This document shows positions 1 through 13,929 of a stretch of 64,000 nucleotides of DNA, piece by piece; the stretch's first letter is position 1; each line of letters starts with the position of its first letter. The stretch comes from Apiotrichum sp. Y4204. Taxonomy: Eukaryota > Basidiomycota > Tremellomycetes > Trichosporonales > Trichosporonaceae. The stretch lies in the NCBI GenBank assembly GCA_025531455.1, contig JAMYHL010000042.1, forward strand, positions 1-64,000. The letters are read 5' to 3'. A model generated the notes under the pieces. It was not told where the DNA came from, did no database searches, and saw only the letters and a program-made list of their open reading frames with translations. Made by a program: the position numbers and the translations under genes.

Positions 1-3000
1 GCACTGCTGCAGCCGGTTCCAATGCCAATCCTGTCTGCTGGAACATGAACGGGAAGCCGGGCGGGCGTGACGCCCCCGCCCTTGCTGTGTCGCCCTTGAG
101 TTGTGACAGACAGTTTGGTGCTCCCGGTGCATGCATACGAAGGGCAAGCCCTCATCCCATTCAGGCCATTCAAGGGCGACAGTGATCACGAGCAGCAGGT
201 GCTGACCCCACTCTGTACCGCAAGCCGTCGCCAGATTTGGATCTCCGCCACTGAAATTGGCTCAGACTCCGAGAGTTTATGGCACGAGAGTGGGCGCGAG
301 GTCCTCGAGGCCTCGAGGGGCAGCTTACAGCATCGCCAGATGTCATTGATATTCCTGCTGCTTAACTCCTGGTGGATGCATGCCTGTGTCAGCCCTCAGG
401 GTCATTCTTCCCGTCGACGATGAGAATGAGCTCCACTTGTCCTGCATGTCGATCGACACACCCACCCCGGCGTTCGCAACAAGCGAGCCACGGGCAAGCG
501 GGAAAACCAGAAAAAAAAAATAACAACAATAATCTGCTGGTGACATACTCTGCTGCTACTATGCACGGCGGACAGAGTCGGCCGCTCCGTCATGCCTCGT
601 AGTCTTGCAGGTCTCAGAGGCTCGACTTTGCAGCCCTCAGCTTTGCAGCCTCGCAGCTCCCGGTCACCAGAACGAGATTAGCTCGGAATCCAGCGGGCCA
701 AGGTCCAAGGTCCACGATCGGTACCGCCTCAACGGGCAACAAGGTACTTGAACGAACCATGCTCGCAGACCCACAGAACACGGAACAACACAAACACAAA
801 GCCAAGCAACAATCCGTGCCCAACTTTGATGTACCCGAGAAGGCATGCAGAGTTGTGTAGTACAAACGCAAAGAATACATTACCAGTCCACCGTCCCAAG
901 GCGCAGTCACACAGAGCCACACTCGCGTACACTCGGGTTCCTGCCGTCAAAAGTGTCTCAAAGTGTTCCGTTCCTGTCTCCTCCCCCCTGTTCCTGTCGT
1001 TCTACGTTTGCGGATCGCGCTTTTGTCGGAGTCTTGGGTTGCTTGTACAGTATCATGATGCCACCACGGCCATCTGTTGCCGCTCGTAGCCGTTGCCATC
1101 CATTTCCAGTGTTCCATCCGTGCCAAGCGCTTGCCACTTAATTACTCGTTGATCTAATCTCGCATACCGCGGAGCGTGTCCTTGTCGATGCCCGCAGAGG
1201 TACCGGCTGGCCCCGTATGGAACGCCGGCAATGCGACCGGGAGATCGGGAGGCCATGTCGGGAGACCGTGGACGCCGGTCTCCGTCACATGTACTGTAAT
1301 CTGTAACTTGTCGGTCGCGTTCGGCACACACTCAGGGGTGTCAATGTACGAGCGTATCCATGGCGCACATCGCAGCCGGATACCGTCCGGAGAAAACAAG
1401 GTACGGGGTCGATTCCCACTGTCGCCAGGCGTTGCCAGGCGCGCCATGCACGCCAGGGCCAGGGTGGGGCGCGCGCGTCCACAATCTCCCAAAGCGCCGA
1501 CGCGGCGTTGCGGCACGGCGCGGGCCACAGTCCAGGGACGACGAGTGCCACCGAGTGCCGCCCCCGCAGTGCACACTGGACGGTGGGCAGCTCGAAGCGG
1601 ATGGATTGGGCTTCATCCGGCGCTTGGCTTGGCGCACGCTCATGTTCGCCGTCCACATCACATGGCCATTGTTGCGGCGACCTTGTGCGCCACTCAGCTG
1701 CACCGACATTGCGTCCCTGCTCCTGCTGCTTATTGTCACCTCTGTCGGCGGCCAAGACCGACGGCGCGGCGAGATAATATTCCCCGCGCGATACAACAAC
1801 AACTACTGTCCAGAGAATCGGCTACTCCGCTCCTCCTCTTCCCTGGAATGGTGGCGCTGCGGAGTGGACTCGGTGCGACGCGGCGTCGTGGCCGCAGCCT
1901 AAGCTACTCCGGTACGCTGGTACTCTGTTACTCTGGACGTGCGGGGGATATGCATCCGGTGGGAATGACTCGCGCGTGGATTGGATGCCCCGGAAGAGCT
2001 GGAAGAGAGGGGATTGTAGGAATCCGCATGTCCTGGATGAGGGGCGCCAGCGCCAGGATCGGCATGGAGCATTCGCCGCCCGACTGGCGGTGCCACATCG
2101 CCGTGCGTTCGTGATGCTTGGTAGTTGGGTGATGTGCTCGTAATTCCTTAGCATAGGACGGAGAGGGATCCCAGAGTACCGGAGTAGTCTATTGACAGTC
2201 ACATTTGGGACTGTTGCAACTGGTACACCACTCGGGACTTCGGATTGTAGTGTCTCTCGCACGACGTAATATCCCCGCACAATCCGCCCAGTTATCTCCA
2301 GTCCCACATCTCCACTCCAATCCGTCATCCATTCCTTCGCGGCTCCTGCAGCGTTACATCTCGGCACCGAAATACCGCAGAGACCCTCGGTAGATCTGTC
2401 ACGGTCTCGCAGCATGTAATTTGCGGCGAGAGTTCGATTGTAATCTGCCGTCTCCGAAGGTACTCTCCTCCCCCCTATTCTTCTGAAGCCCGGCCCTTTT
2501 TCCTGTCCTGGACCCCTCGCCGTCGATGTCGTCTGGTCGACCCTGTTCTCTCGGCATTTCCCCTCGCCCAGGCATCTCCACCTCGGGCCGGAGCCACGTG
2601 TTTCACCCTCCTGCGGGACCCCCTCTTTCCGACCTTTGGGACCTGTGGGACCCTGGCCGCCAGGCTGCCCAATGCGGCATGCGGGTCCTCGGGAGGTTCG
2701 GATGCAGACTGGGTCTGAGGAGGGAGGGGTGGGAATCCAGAGAATAAAAAAGGGAAGGAGAATGTACGGAGAATGCAAGGAGAATGCAGGAAATGCAAGG
2801 AGAATGCAGGAAAATGCTCCTGGGCGGCCAACCTGATACCTGACACTGATACCTGATACCTGAGGATACCTGGGCCCAACGTGGATTGCAGGGCCAGGAA
2901 GGAGGGGGTTGGGGGTTCGGGAATGGAGTGCGAGCCGTGTCGATCCGACAAATGACAGCATGGGCCGGGGCGCGGCCTGTGGCGGTGGCGCATCTTGGTA

Positions 3001-6000
3001 CATCTGTACTCGATAACCTCGCCAGCCAGCTGTTTTGCGCCAAGGCCCCTACCGCCGGACCGCAAAGTGGCACCGCTGGAAGATGTGTGGAATAATGGCG
3101 ATAGGCTCATAGCTTCAGAGTACGGATCTAGTAGCGCGAGCATGTCCGCGGGGATAGCTGGGCGCGCGGTGCTTCGTGGCGCCACCTGCACAGTGTCTGC
3201 TCTGCGGAGATATTCCAGCGAGATAATTCCAGCTGAGACCTCGTGAACCAGCTCGACCTTGACCTTTTGGTCGCATTGCCTTATTTTCCGGACACGATTT
3301 CCCTCGCGGGCGTCTCTCGCTCTCGTTCTCGTTCTTTTGTTATAGTATTTCCAGAGCCATAGGCGTTACACCATGCCTCGACGCTGGTGGTTCCAGTGGC
3401 TGTATGGCGTGCTGGCCTGCTCCCATTTCATTCGGGACCTGTCCGCGCCACGATTGGGCAGTACTTCATACCGAATAATGTCAGATATTGGGTCATGGAT
3501 CGCCTGTTGCAGTTGGAAGCCACGAGAAGGAACTGGAAAAGAAGACGAATTCTGAAAGGCGCGGCACACGCCGCTGATGGTTGAGAGTGTGGCACTTGTC
3601 ACAACGTCGCACAAAAGGTATTGTACAGTAGTCCCACAGCAAAATCAACGCTCCTCGCCCCGCATCGTCCGCGTTGACTGCCAGCGGCACGAACGCTTTC
3701 TGGAATATTTTGCAGACCACGCAAAACTGAGACGAGACGCGGCCGGGCCGAGAGTTCCGCAAGTTTCACCGGCCACTTGTCCGCCACTTGCCCGTACCGC
3801 GAGGGGGGCCGCACTTCACTTCTCGATGTTTCCGTCACGGAATTCCTCCCCTGCCTTCCTCGAACCACCTAGGCGATGATCGAAAACGAAAAAGAAAACG
3901 AAAAAGAAAAGAAAAACACAATCGATCTCATCTATTCCTCTCCTACGCGGTGACTGATCCTCTGACGAGTAAAGCGGGCCCCGCCGCCCGCGATAATTAC
4001 CGAGTCGGCGCTGCAGCGACCCAGAAACTTGAAACCGCAAGAGAACGTAGACGTACGTGTAATGCACAGATCGATCTCACAGCAACTATCCCCGCCGGCC
4101 CACGAGATCCCAAACGCGGGTCTCAAGGGGACGGCTCTTGGCGTTGCTTAATGAAGGCGATGGTAAGGTCGTGCGCACCTCGACCGCGAGCCGAAAGCTA
4201 GTGGCAGCGCCACGCCGCTCCACCATACCTCCCTCTCCGCTCGCTCCGCCAGGTGTTCACCAGGGCTCGGGAACGAGAACGAACCCTACTCTGCTGTCCA
4301 ACCTACTTTTTGCAACCTTCGCTCCGACATGACATGTTCGTGTTCGCGAGGTAGTCACCGCTGCACTGTACCTGCTGTACCTCGGAGCTTCCCCTACCGG
4401 CCCCTGCGTCAGACCGCGTGTCCGGGTTCCCTTGCCGGTGTCATCGAGAGGGTGAGACAGAGGGCGGGGTGGAGCTGCGGACAGGGGCTCGGAGAAGAGG
4501 CGAGAGAAAGAGGCGAGGATCCTTGAGGGTGAGCTTGAGGAGAACAGCCAAGGAAACGCAGATTTGCGGCCTTGCAGTTTGCAGCTCGCGGCTCACGGCT
4601 CACAGCACACGAGGACGAGAAACTCGATCCTCGACGCCGGAACCCCCGATTGACCCCCCTGCGGACTCTCGTCATCATGAAGGTACCGACAGCAACATTC
4701 CTAGGCCACGCTGTTGAGGTGAGTACCGCCCCGTCATTGATGGTAATCAAGAATATTCAAGACCCTCTTCCACTCTGCGCCAATCTGCCCCGTCGTCTGG
4801 CTTAGTCATGTGGTATCATCTCCTGATACCCTCTTCTCCTCGACCTCATCTCTCGGCCTCTCGGTCCTCTCGGGCCACACCCTCTGCCGTAAATGACAGG
4901 ACACGAACCTCGGACGCAGACACCGCGATGCCCTACCGTCCAGGATCCCGCGACCCGGTACGCTGCCGCGGCCAATCGCCGCGCCGGACCGCTGTGCTGG
5001 ACGCGCGCTGCCAAGTGTCGGAGGCAGAGGCAGAGGCAGAGATGCTTGAGTTTGCTAAGAGTTTGCGCGGTTGCGGGGTGCGTTGCGCTTTGCCTCTCCT
5101 TCTTTGCTCCTCCGGCCACGCGCCTCCCGACAGGACAGGCACTCGCCCACATGGGGGGCCACGCAAGCAGGCCGTGTAGGGGGAGCAAGCCGAGCAAGCG
5201 GAGCGTACCTGCGACCCACGAGGGGAAGCGCAGCAAGGATGAGCGACTGTAGGAGACAGCGCAGCAAGCAGACGACGCGCGGCGTGCAGCGTCAGTGCTA
5301 GCGCGCCGAGACGGCGCAGCGCGCATCGCGCAGCGCGCAGCAGACGACGTGGCATATGGGTATGCAAAATGTACTCAGTTCTGTAGCGTAAGTAAACCCC
5401 GGGAGTCCACCCATAATTCTTCCAGCGGCATCAGCGCGCCGGGCGTGCCGGTGCCTCGTCGTCCGACATCGGATCTCGGTACACTCCGTTATTTCCGGAG
5501 TGCCAGAGATTTTATTAATGAGTGGTGCCAGGGCGCCAGGGGAGGGCGGTATGTGCAATGTGCTGCTCGGGCGACATACTGTACTGTATGACATCACGGC
5601 CCCGCGCGGTGTCTCATGACCCAGTCATGAGAGAACACAAGAGGATGAGGTGAGATGCGTTACGCAAGCCACGAGGATACAGAAGAGGAGGAACTGTGCG
5701 CGCTGTGCGGGAAAACTAAAAAAACAGAGTTAACAGAGTTTTGCCAGTTGCCAGTATTTCGCCACACCCAAATTGGGCGCGTTGCGCGTGTCCTGCGCGT
5801 GCTGCGCAAACGCGCACAAAACGCGCGCAACCCGTACTGCGGAATCGACATTGTGCTGACCGCCGCGCGTCGTCTTCAGCTGTGTCCTCGTGCCCTCTGA
5901 CATCGCGGCGGTTCGGCCCTCACATTGCTTTGCATGGCGCGCGCATCCCGTCCCTGTCATTAGCTGACACGGGAAGATCGGGGACAAGAGAGAGAGAGAG

Positions 6001-9000
6001 AGGGAAAGAACAACAGTCGCCCAGAGACAACGGGGGAGCGGGACGTCGCCACCTCGCCACAACGCCCCCGGGTCTGTCGCTGTTGCCACCGCGCTGCGGG
6101 ACGGCAAATCTCATGTGCGACCCGCGTACCGCGTACCCCCGACCCGGGAATGTGACGGGCCAAGCAGACGGGCAAGGGCAAGGGCAGGGGTGGGAGCATA
6201 AGGTTGAGCGCAACCAGGAGCCAAGACGCTGCGGGGGAGCATAATCGCGTTGGATCTAAGGACCGCGCACGCAACGCGCAACGCTATCTCCATCTCCGTC
6301 TCTCACATCTCACATCTCGAAACACGTACCGGGTGGCGACAAGTCGGATCTCGCGAGCTCGCGATCGGTGGCCGGTGACAAGCTCGCGTGCCCGCCAAGT
6401 GTAATGTTCCCAGGTATGCAGGGCGCGATGCTGTACCTCGCCCATGCCCGAGGATCCGAGGACCTGAAGGGGAGGACATGAGTTAGACATGAGTTGGCAG
6501 CTGGCACCTGGCATGCCTGGCAACGACATGGGATGGGACCCGGGACTCTGGAGTTGACCAGTCGGATGATTTACTGACTCTGCCTGTTCATTGCCACTGC
6601 CGCACTGCCGCGGCTGGCAATGACGCGTCGCGCCTTATTACCACTACTAGTGTTGGCTTCTGGCTCGAGAAGAGAGGAAATTTCCCGATGTCCCGATCTC
6701 CCGGAACAGGTTGTGCCGCGGGACGCGCTAGTTTCGCCCACTGGAATCACACCAGCTCGCGAGCGTTACTCTGCGCGGGAAGCAATGGAACAAAGCGAAG
6801 AAAACTGCAAAGGGAAAAGGAAAAGCTAGACACAAAATGACAGGACAAAAGGTACAGTACAGGTGCAGTACGGTTGGAAGAAACGCACGCAGGTACAGTA
6901 CGCAGGGCGGTGGTCATTGATTCTGCTGGCTGTTCGTTGGCTACCGCACTACACCATTTTGTTCCAGGACAGGCACGAGTCGTGATCGAAGAGGAAAAAA
7001 GCGTTATTTATTGTCCAACCAACGACGGAACTCGCACCGCTCCGGATAAACCGCTGCACATTAACACTACAAACCTTAGTCGCGACAGCGACATGTCTCC
7101 AGTCGCTCTCTCGCCACCTGCTGGCTGGTGAGGTCGCGAGGTACAGTATGTGCTGCACAGCATGACTCTCCTTGGACAGTTACCAGTTCCGAGTTCCACA
7201 AGGGCAGCCAGTTACACCAGTTACTGACCGAACCTGTCTGACCTGGCAGGCACTGCTGCGTCATCCGGCACGCCCGGCACGCGGCACACGGCACGACGCA
7301 CAACGCACGACGCCCAGCAGTGCGCACTGCGCACTGCGCATCTCCTCCATCCACTGTTCTGTTCCGGAGCACAGCCAACGTAAACGGATCTATCCATTCG
7401 ACAACTCACATCTCGGTACTGTCCCCCGTCATTCCCGGAACGGCGTCGGGGGCCAAGAGGGGTATATCGAACATTAACTATCACGTTAGGAAGATGGAGC
7501 AACGCGGCAAAGTCTCCGACCTCACCCAGATCAGAGTTGCGACGCCGCACAGTCGCGCACAGTCACGGCGCGGAGACGCTGGGGAGCTACGGCGCTCTGC
7601 CCTCGCGCTGGCAGTATCTCCCAGCGTCCCAGCCAAAACTGAAACGCCCCGCGTCGTCTCAGTATCTGCAGTAACCAGGTTCGCAAGCCCGGAAAGACCG
7701 TAGCTCGCGTCGGCGTTTGACTTTGGTGTGCGCCGCCGGTTGCGGGACAGGGGGCGGCGACGGCGGCGATGGGGCCGGAAAGGGGAGAGGGGAGAGGGTT
7801 AAGAGGGAGGCGACAGCCCTCGGATCCCGCGTCGCGGAGCAGTCGTGCGAGACGCAAGAGTGCGATACAACTGATCGTGATCGCAACGCAGTTCCGATCC
7901 CAGAGGTAAGTGAGGGGAGTCACCGTGCCGGCAGCCAGCACCGATCCACTGTCCGAGTGTGTGAGTGTCTCCCTCCCGGCCGCAGCCCACAGCTCTCCAG
8001 CGTGCCTACGCGCGTCGAGGATACCGGGCCGAGCGGCGCCCGCGGAGTGTGCGGCCCGGCGTCAGCAAGAATTTTAGTATTGCTGGTGGTAAGCCGACGA
8101 TGGTGATCTAGGTTGTGGGGTGCGCCGCGCGCCGCGCGTCGCTTGTCGCTTGGCGTTCATTGGTCACGCGAGATGACAAGTCCATGGATCCGTGTCCTCG
8201 CGATATCCGTCGAGACATGTGTGCTTCATGGTGATGGATATAGGATGTCCCGAGAGATGAGAGAGCGCGGGAGTCGCGAACTACAGTAGTAGTGGCTGTA
8301 GTGATGTGGCAGATGGCAGTTGGAGTGCATCGAGCCAGTCCAACATCGACAAGAGTTGCAGAGCTTGGGTGATCAGTTGAACAGCCAATATTCACAGTTG
8401 CACAAATACACAATTCCACAATAGTTTGCAGTTTGCAGCGCTCGTAGCGTGACGCATGCCGTACGTCGGATCTGCGTGCCCCGCCGAGATGCCATTCCAC
8501 AGGGTATCCGCGACATTGGATCCACTCTCCCGCGCCGGTATATGGACATTACATTCCATTACTATATGTATATGTGTGAGGGTGAGGTCGCGAGGGCAAC
8601 GAGAGCACTTCGCTACTAGAGCTGTACAGTAACTCCGTGAGCCGTGACATCCATGACGAACAACAAGCTACCAGGTATACCAGGCCGAGCAGGAATGTCC
8701 ATGCCCCCGCTGGAACGCATACCGCGTCACGGCCGTGACGCTGCGTCATACATGGTTACATGTCGGTCACAGAATCACAGGATGTTACAAGAAAAAGAAA
8801 AATGGGAGCGGGGGGGGGGGGGGGATTTGGGGTGGCATTCTGATCACGCGAGGGGTCCAGAGCTCCAGAGTTCCAAGTTTCCAGAGCTCTTTCTATGTGG
8901 CGGGAAACTGGGTGGTTCCTCTCTGCCATCCATCGTGCGTTTCGTGCGTTGGCTGCTCCGAGCGTCCGTGATCGATTCCAAGTCTTGGATATCGGATGCA

Positions 9001-10707
9001 AGGGCTGGAGCAGCGGTAGCAGCACGACCGGCGAAAGTAAGAATATGGGAAATGTTGACTCGGGCGAGCCGGGGTCGCGGCCCGGTACGTGGCAGATGGA
9101 TACAGCGCTGTGAGAGGTATCGCACTCGTCAAAGGCAACGCCGTATGCAGGACAGCACTGTCATACGCCGGACCGTCAGAGCCATCGCCGTGTGAGCCAT
9201 ACCGTATGAAACCCTTCAGTAACAGGCTGCATCCGAACGCGGGAGATTCGCGATTCGCCTGTACAATGGTCCTCCCCGAACACCTTTGTATCAAGTGGCA
9301 AGCAGCGCGATACACGGCAAGCAGCACGGTACACGTCTTGTCCCAATCCACTCGGAAAAGGCAGCTGAGAGGCCAGGCTACGTTTTGGCACCGAGGTAGA
9401 TCATGTGTAGCTTCAGTATGGCAGACATCAGGCGCGCCCAGTCGACATGCCAGTCTCACGCCGACACCATCCACAGGCAAGGCAAGCATCCAGGTCCGGG
9501 TCCGTAAGAGACTGTTAGGGAGTGAATGAGTTTGGTGTGCTGCGCCTGTTGGTTTGTGAGATGTAAAGCACAAATTTGTCCAACCGGGAGCGGAGTGGGG
9601 GGTGGGGATGGGGAAATAGTTGAGAAAACACCATCCATGGCCGCAACGGCTGATTGCAGATTTGTTATACACGTCCACTGGCTCCCAACACCGACCCCAT
9701 CCCTTGAAAGCCGGACGCTCCCCGGCCACTCCCAATCCCTCACGCCCTACTGGGGCCACCCTCTCAAAACGTTCGTGGATAAGCCAACCTCACTCAAAGG
9801 GGGTTGTACGTACTGGAGATCCCATCGGATCCCATCTTGTCATGATTCATGATTCGTCCAGTCGCGCCCTCGCGTCCTCGCGCCCTTGCGTCCTCGCGTC
9901 CTACTCCCCAGCTCCGCGGGCACACCGTATTGATCCTGCTTTCCTGCATTGTATCATGTCTCTTGATCCCCGAATCCCACTAGCGACGAGGAACGGTACG
10001 TGTGGAGCCGACTGGTGTAGCGGCGTCTCCGACGAGAAGACTCTGGGCTGTGTTTGATTTAGAACTAGGGCGCAGGAGCCGACCCCGTCGACTGCCGCTC
10101 AGCGTACGTAAGAGTCGGTCGGTAATCTCCTCTGATGCCTGCTGCACCCGTTGCGCGGCGTCTCCTATGTGGACGCCACCTTGCACCGCCGGCGCTGGCC
10201 CTGCGTGGTCGGGTCAGGATGATCAGCATCAATACTCGTCAGTCGGCTGTCCCACCTGCCCCCGATCCCCGCCTCACTCACCACGCGCGCAATGCTCATG
10301 CATGTGATCTCACACCAGCTTCTAGAACTAAAAAGAACAACTGGACCAAAAAAAGGGGAGGGGGGAGGGATTGCAGGTTGTGTGGGGTGTTGCTGTGTGG
10401 TGAAGAAGGAAGAAGAAAAATAAAAAAGTAGAAGCTGGGCCTGGCCGTTATCCTCAACCAACCTCGTCGCTCGCACATTAGGGGGTCGACGTTAACATCA
10501 ACATCGTGTGAGATTGAAACAAAACAGGAAGAAAGAAATATATTGATAGGGGAGCGGCAGTCATTGAGGCGAATGTCCATGCTTTTGGCGAGGGGGGGAT
10601 GGACACGGGTCGTGTCGCGAGGCGGGGGGTATATGGGGTGGTTCGCCTGCGCGTGTAGTGTGTACCGGGGCGCTCGCACCGCCGGTGGTTTTGCTGCGCC
10701 GCCCGGG
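1..10707. other. Long stretch with no supportable gene
   Basis: No reading frame here shows a recognisable domain, and none can be joined into a convincing multi-exon gene. The longest open frames (for example 1176-2114 on + and 1822-3003 on -) are Arg/Pro/Ser-rich in all frames, as expected for GC-rich non-coding DNA. Local features are short: TGATACCTGA-type direct repeats near 2835-2870, an A/G-rich GAAAAC repeat near 3880-3920, a GA run near 5990-6003, a G15 run at 8810-8824 and CCTCGCGT-type repeats near 9865-9905. It may hold regulatory DNA, a decayed region or non-coding transcripts; nothing in the sequence decides this. Confidence 0.5.
8810..8824. repeat. G15 homopolymer
   Basis: Fifteen consecutive G, followed by ATTTGGGGTGG. 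It could form a G-quadruplex or be a sequencing or assembly soft spot. No gene is nearby. Confidence 0.85.
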
Positions 10708-13700
10708 CTACAGCCGCATTTCGCGCAGGATCGTCTTTGCGAGTTGCTGGTACTGCCACCCGTCGCCGCCGATGCGCCGGAACTGGATGCCGTGAAGGGG
10801 TAGCCATGGTACCTGAGGTTAGTAGTCCAAAGTAGATTCGAGAGAGGCTCAACTCACCTTCACCACAAAGACCTCGAACCGCACGGCCAGAGGGCTCTGC
10901 CCGCCGTACTGTAGTCCCCAGGCGTCGCCATCGTCCTGGTCCAGCCGGACACTCTTGCTCGGGACGTCGAGGACGCCGACGGTGCCCGAGCTGCCTTGCG
11001 GGATAGCGGGAGATGGCGAGTCGCCGCGGGAATTAGATGTCGCGGTGGACGCAGTCATGTCAGATTTGCGGAGCGCAAGGCGGTTCCGTGACGGGGTGGA
11101 CTCGAGCGACTGGTTGGCGGTGGATGTCGGCTGCGCGACGTGCAGCTGCGAGCGCGCCTCGTCGCCGTGCACGACACTTGCGAGGTCGATCGATGGCACG
11201 TGGATACACTCAAAGCCGCCGCGAATCGGGCGGTACTTGATGCCCACGCGATCGAGCACCTGGGAGATATCGCGGAGCAGTGTGCGCGCCGACTTTGTCG
11301 ATGTCGTCGAGACGGAGAAGAGACCCTTGAGATATACACTCTTGAGTTCCATGTTGGCGACATCTGCAACGTCAATCTCGTCGAGCTCGGGCGCGCCGAC
11401 AGGACGGATTCCGCCGCTCTTGTCCTGGATAATGCCGAGGGGCACCGGGTAGGATTCGGGCGGTGTGATGGGCTGGGCGGGGGTGCCCGAGGTGCGTTGG
11501 CTGTCGCGGCCGGAGAGGGAGGTGCGGCCCATGGCGTTGGCCATGGAGCTGACTGATGTGTGGCCGTCGTCCTGCGATGCTCTCCGCTCGTCGGCGGACG
11601 GCTGCTGGGAGGAAGACACGACTGTTGCTGTCATCGGCGAGGCCTGCGAGTGGCCGCGGCGGTGGTGCGCGCTGGGCATGTCGCTGACGACGTGCGACTG
11701 CGCCAGGTTGGATGGTGCCGCCGACGGCATGTCTTCGGCACGGAGCCGCGGCTGGGGCGCTGCATTGTCGCGCGGAGAGCCCTGGACGCCTTGTTCGAAG
11801 CCCGAGCCGTGGGCGGACGGTGGCGCGGGGAGACTGGGGAGGGCTGCGCCAAAGCCGATCGGCTGCGCGGCGGCAGCGTCGACGCTGGTGCTCGAGTTTG
11901 CGAAATGGTTATCCCCATACACCCTGGAGCGCTCCTTCTTCTCCCTTGCCAGAAAGTAGATGGAAATAAGGGGGTCAAAGCCGGAGCTCGGGTCGAGAGG
12001 ATCCTTGACACTTGGTGTGGGGTCGTCGGGCTTCTTCTCCTCTTTGAAGATGCGCTTCTTGAGGTCAAACCCGGAGAAGCGCTTCTTCTTGGGCGACTCC
12101 GAGTCAACGGACAGCGACGTCGCACCTCCGCTCGAGCCATTTGCGCCCGACCTCCGCCGGTCACGGCTTGCCTCCCAAGTCTGCACGCAGCGCAGGTATT
12201 GCTCGCTAGTGAGCACCTTTGTAAGGCTGTCGTGGATCTCCTCAGGGGTCCCGAATGTGAAACCCTGCATGCGCTTGATGATGTCCATGTCAAGGTCGTC
12301 GGCGCGCAGCGGCTCGCGTATGATGAGGTGCGAGTCTGGCCGCCCGTCGTAGCCCTTGGTCATCCAGGGGTGGTTGAGGACCTCTTGAAGCGTCGCACGC
12401 TCCTGTGGGTTGGTGTTGAGCATGCGCTGCAGCAATGACTTGCAGTCGTTGGACAGCCACGCGGGGTACTCTGCGAGGCCGCGCTTAATCTTTGCGTGCA
12501 GCGCAGGCATGCTCTGGTCGTCGAAGGGGACTTTGCCGCACACGAGCACATAGAGCACAATGCCAAAGGACCAGATGTCGACTTCCGGACCAGTGTACAG
12601 TTTTGCGTTCAACAGCTCGGGAGCAGCAAAGTAGAGGGAGCCACAGAATGTGGATAGATGGCGGTGGGGTGAGTAGAGATTGGAAAGGCCAAAGTCAATG
12701 ATTTTAATGTTGCCGCTGTTGGAGATGAGTATGTTCTCAATCTTCAAGTCGCGGTGCACAATGTTGTTGTGGTGGCAGTAATCCAGCGCCGAGCCGATTT
12801 GCCGCGCAAACTTGCGCGCCGCGCGCTCGCGCAAGCGGCCGTGGGCGATGATATAGTCGAGCATTTGCCCGCCGTCAATGTACTCGAACACCATGTAGTA
12901 GTGATTCTGGTGGATGAGAAAGTCGCGCATGCCGCAAATGTACGGGTGGTGGAGCAGCAGTGAGATGGACGCCTCGCGCACGGTGCGGATCTCTTTGCTC
13001 TCGTCCTTGCTCCGCCCGTTGGCATCCTTGTTCGGGTCGTCGCGGTGGCGGGGAACAATCTTGACCGCACACTAATGTGAGCTTGCTGTACGCGCGCAGC
13101 TTGTTTCTCACCCTTTCCTGGGACCGCACATTGATGCCCAGCTTGACCTTGCCCATTGAGCCCTGGCCGAGGGTCTTTTGCAGGATCCAGTCGCCGACCT
13201 GGCGGTACTGGCGGCGTTTGGAGGATGACGAAGGTGCGGCATATGGGGCGCCGGTAGACGAGTTTGGTGGTGCTAGCGCTGCTGCTGCTGCTGCTGCCGG
13301 TGCTGGGGAAGCGGTAGGCTGGGCTGCAGAATATGCCCGCGAGGTCGAGGAATGCCTCTGCAAAGACTGTGCGGCGCTCTGGCTGACGCTCCTCCCGACG
13401 TACGCGCTCGTCTCCTCGGAGATGGTGGGCTCGTGCGGGTGCGTGGATGGATGGGTCGCAAAGGCGTGCGCCGAGGACGCTGTGGGAATGGGGCGCAACG
13501 CGGGTTTGGGCATCTCGGACGGCGCCCCGTCAAAGGGGTTAGACACGGAGCGGGTGGGCTGGTGGTCGGCGGTCAGGTTTGGCGGGCGGCTCGGTGACCG
13601 AGACGGTGCGCGACTGTGAGAGGTGAGCAAACTGCAAAGAGTGTGGGAGTGAATGAACTGGAAGGCGGACAGATACCACCGTGTCACACTCTCGGCATGG

Positions 13701-13929
13701 TTGGGGGTATTGGGGAATAGGCTCCCGACGCCCTCGGCAAGGCCTAGCGACGGACGTACCTCTTTGTGCCGTCTGGGTGGAGAATGTACTCCCACTCGAC
13801 GCCGGTGGAGACGACACCGCCATAGCTCGGGGTGTGGGTGCCGTTGGAGGACATGTGCTCTTGTGCCGCGCTGAGATGCGCGGGGAGGGGCTGGAAGGCG
13901 GTGGTCGGCGAGCGGCCTGGGCGCTCCAT
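10708..13929 (-). CDS. KIN1: Kin1/Kin2 (MARK/PAR-1 family) Ser/Thr protein kinase
   Basis: Exons by frame and splice fit: 13929-13760, 13613-13112, 13071-10858, 10812-10708; introns 146, 40 and 45 nt; product about 996 residues. The N-terminus is Ser/Pro/Ala-rich. The kinase domain follows: GQGSMGKVKLG glycine loop, CAVKIVPRH lysine (about K228), HRDLKIEN catalytic loop (about 330-337) and DFG (about 350). A Ser-rich middle contains the family stretch 'DPLISIYFLAREKKER'. The last exon supplies the KA1 end, 'GGDGWQYQQLAKTILREMRL'. Without the final splice the frame stops early and the KA1 domain is lost, so I trust that intron. Kin1 kinases act at the cell cortex in polarity, septation and secretion. 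The ATG at 13929 is the first in frame; a second Met lies 25 residues later. Confidence 0.93.

Noticed and set aside
1176..3191. Long open frames of 238-393 codons on both strands
   Set aside because: Overlapping frames on both strands are open together, residues are Arg/Pro/Ser-rich, and no domain or splice pattern supports any of them. This is usual in GC-rich non-coding DNA.
11560..12438. 292-codon + frame
   Set aside because: It is antisense to the KIN1 kinase domain, which has clear family motifs.
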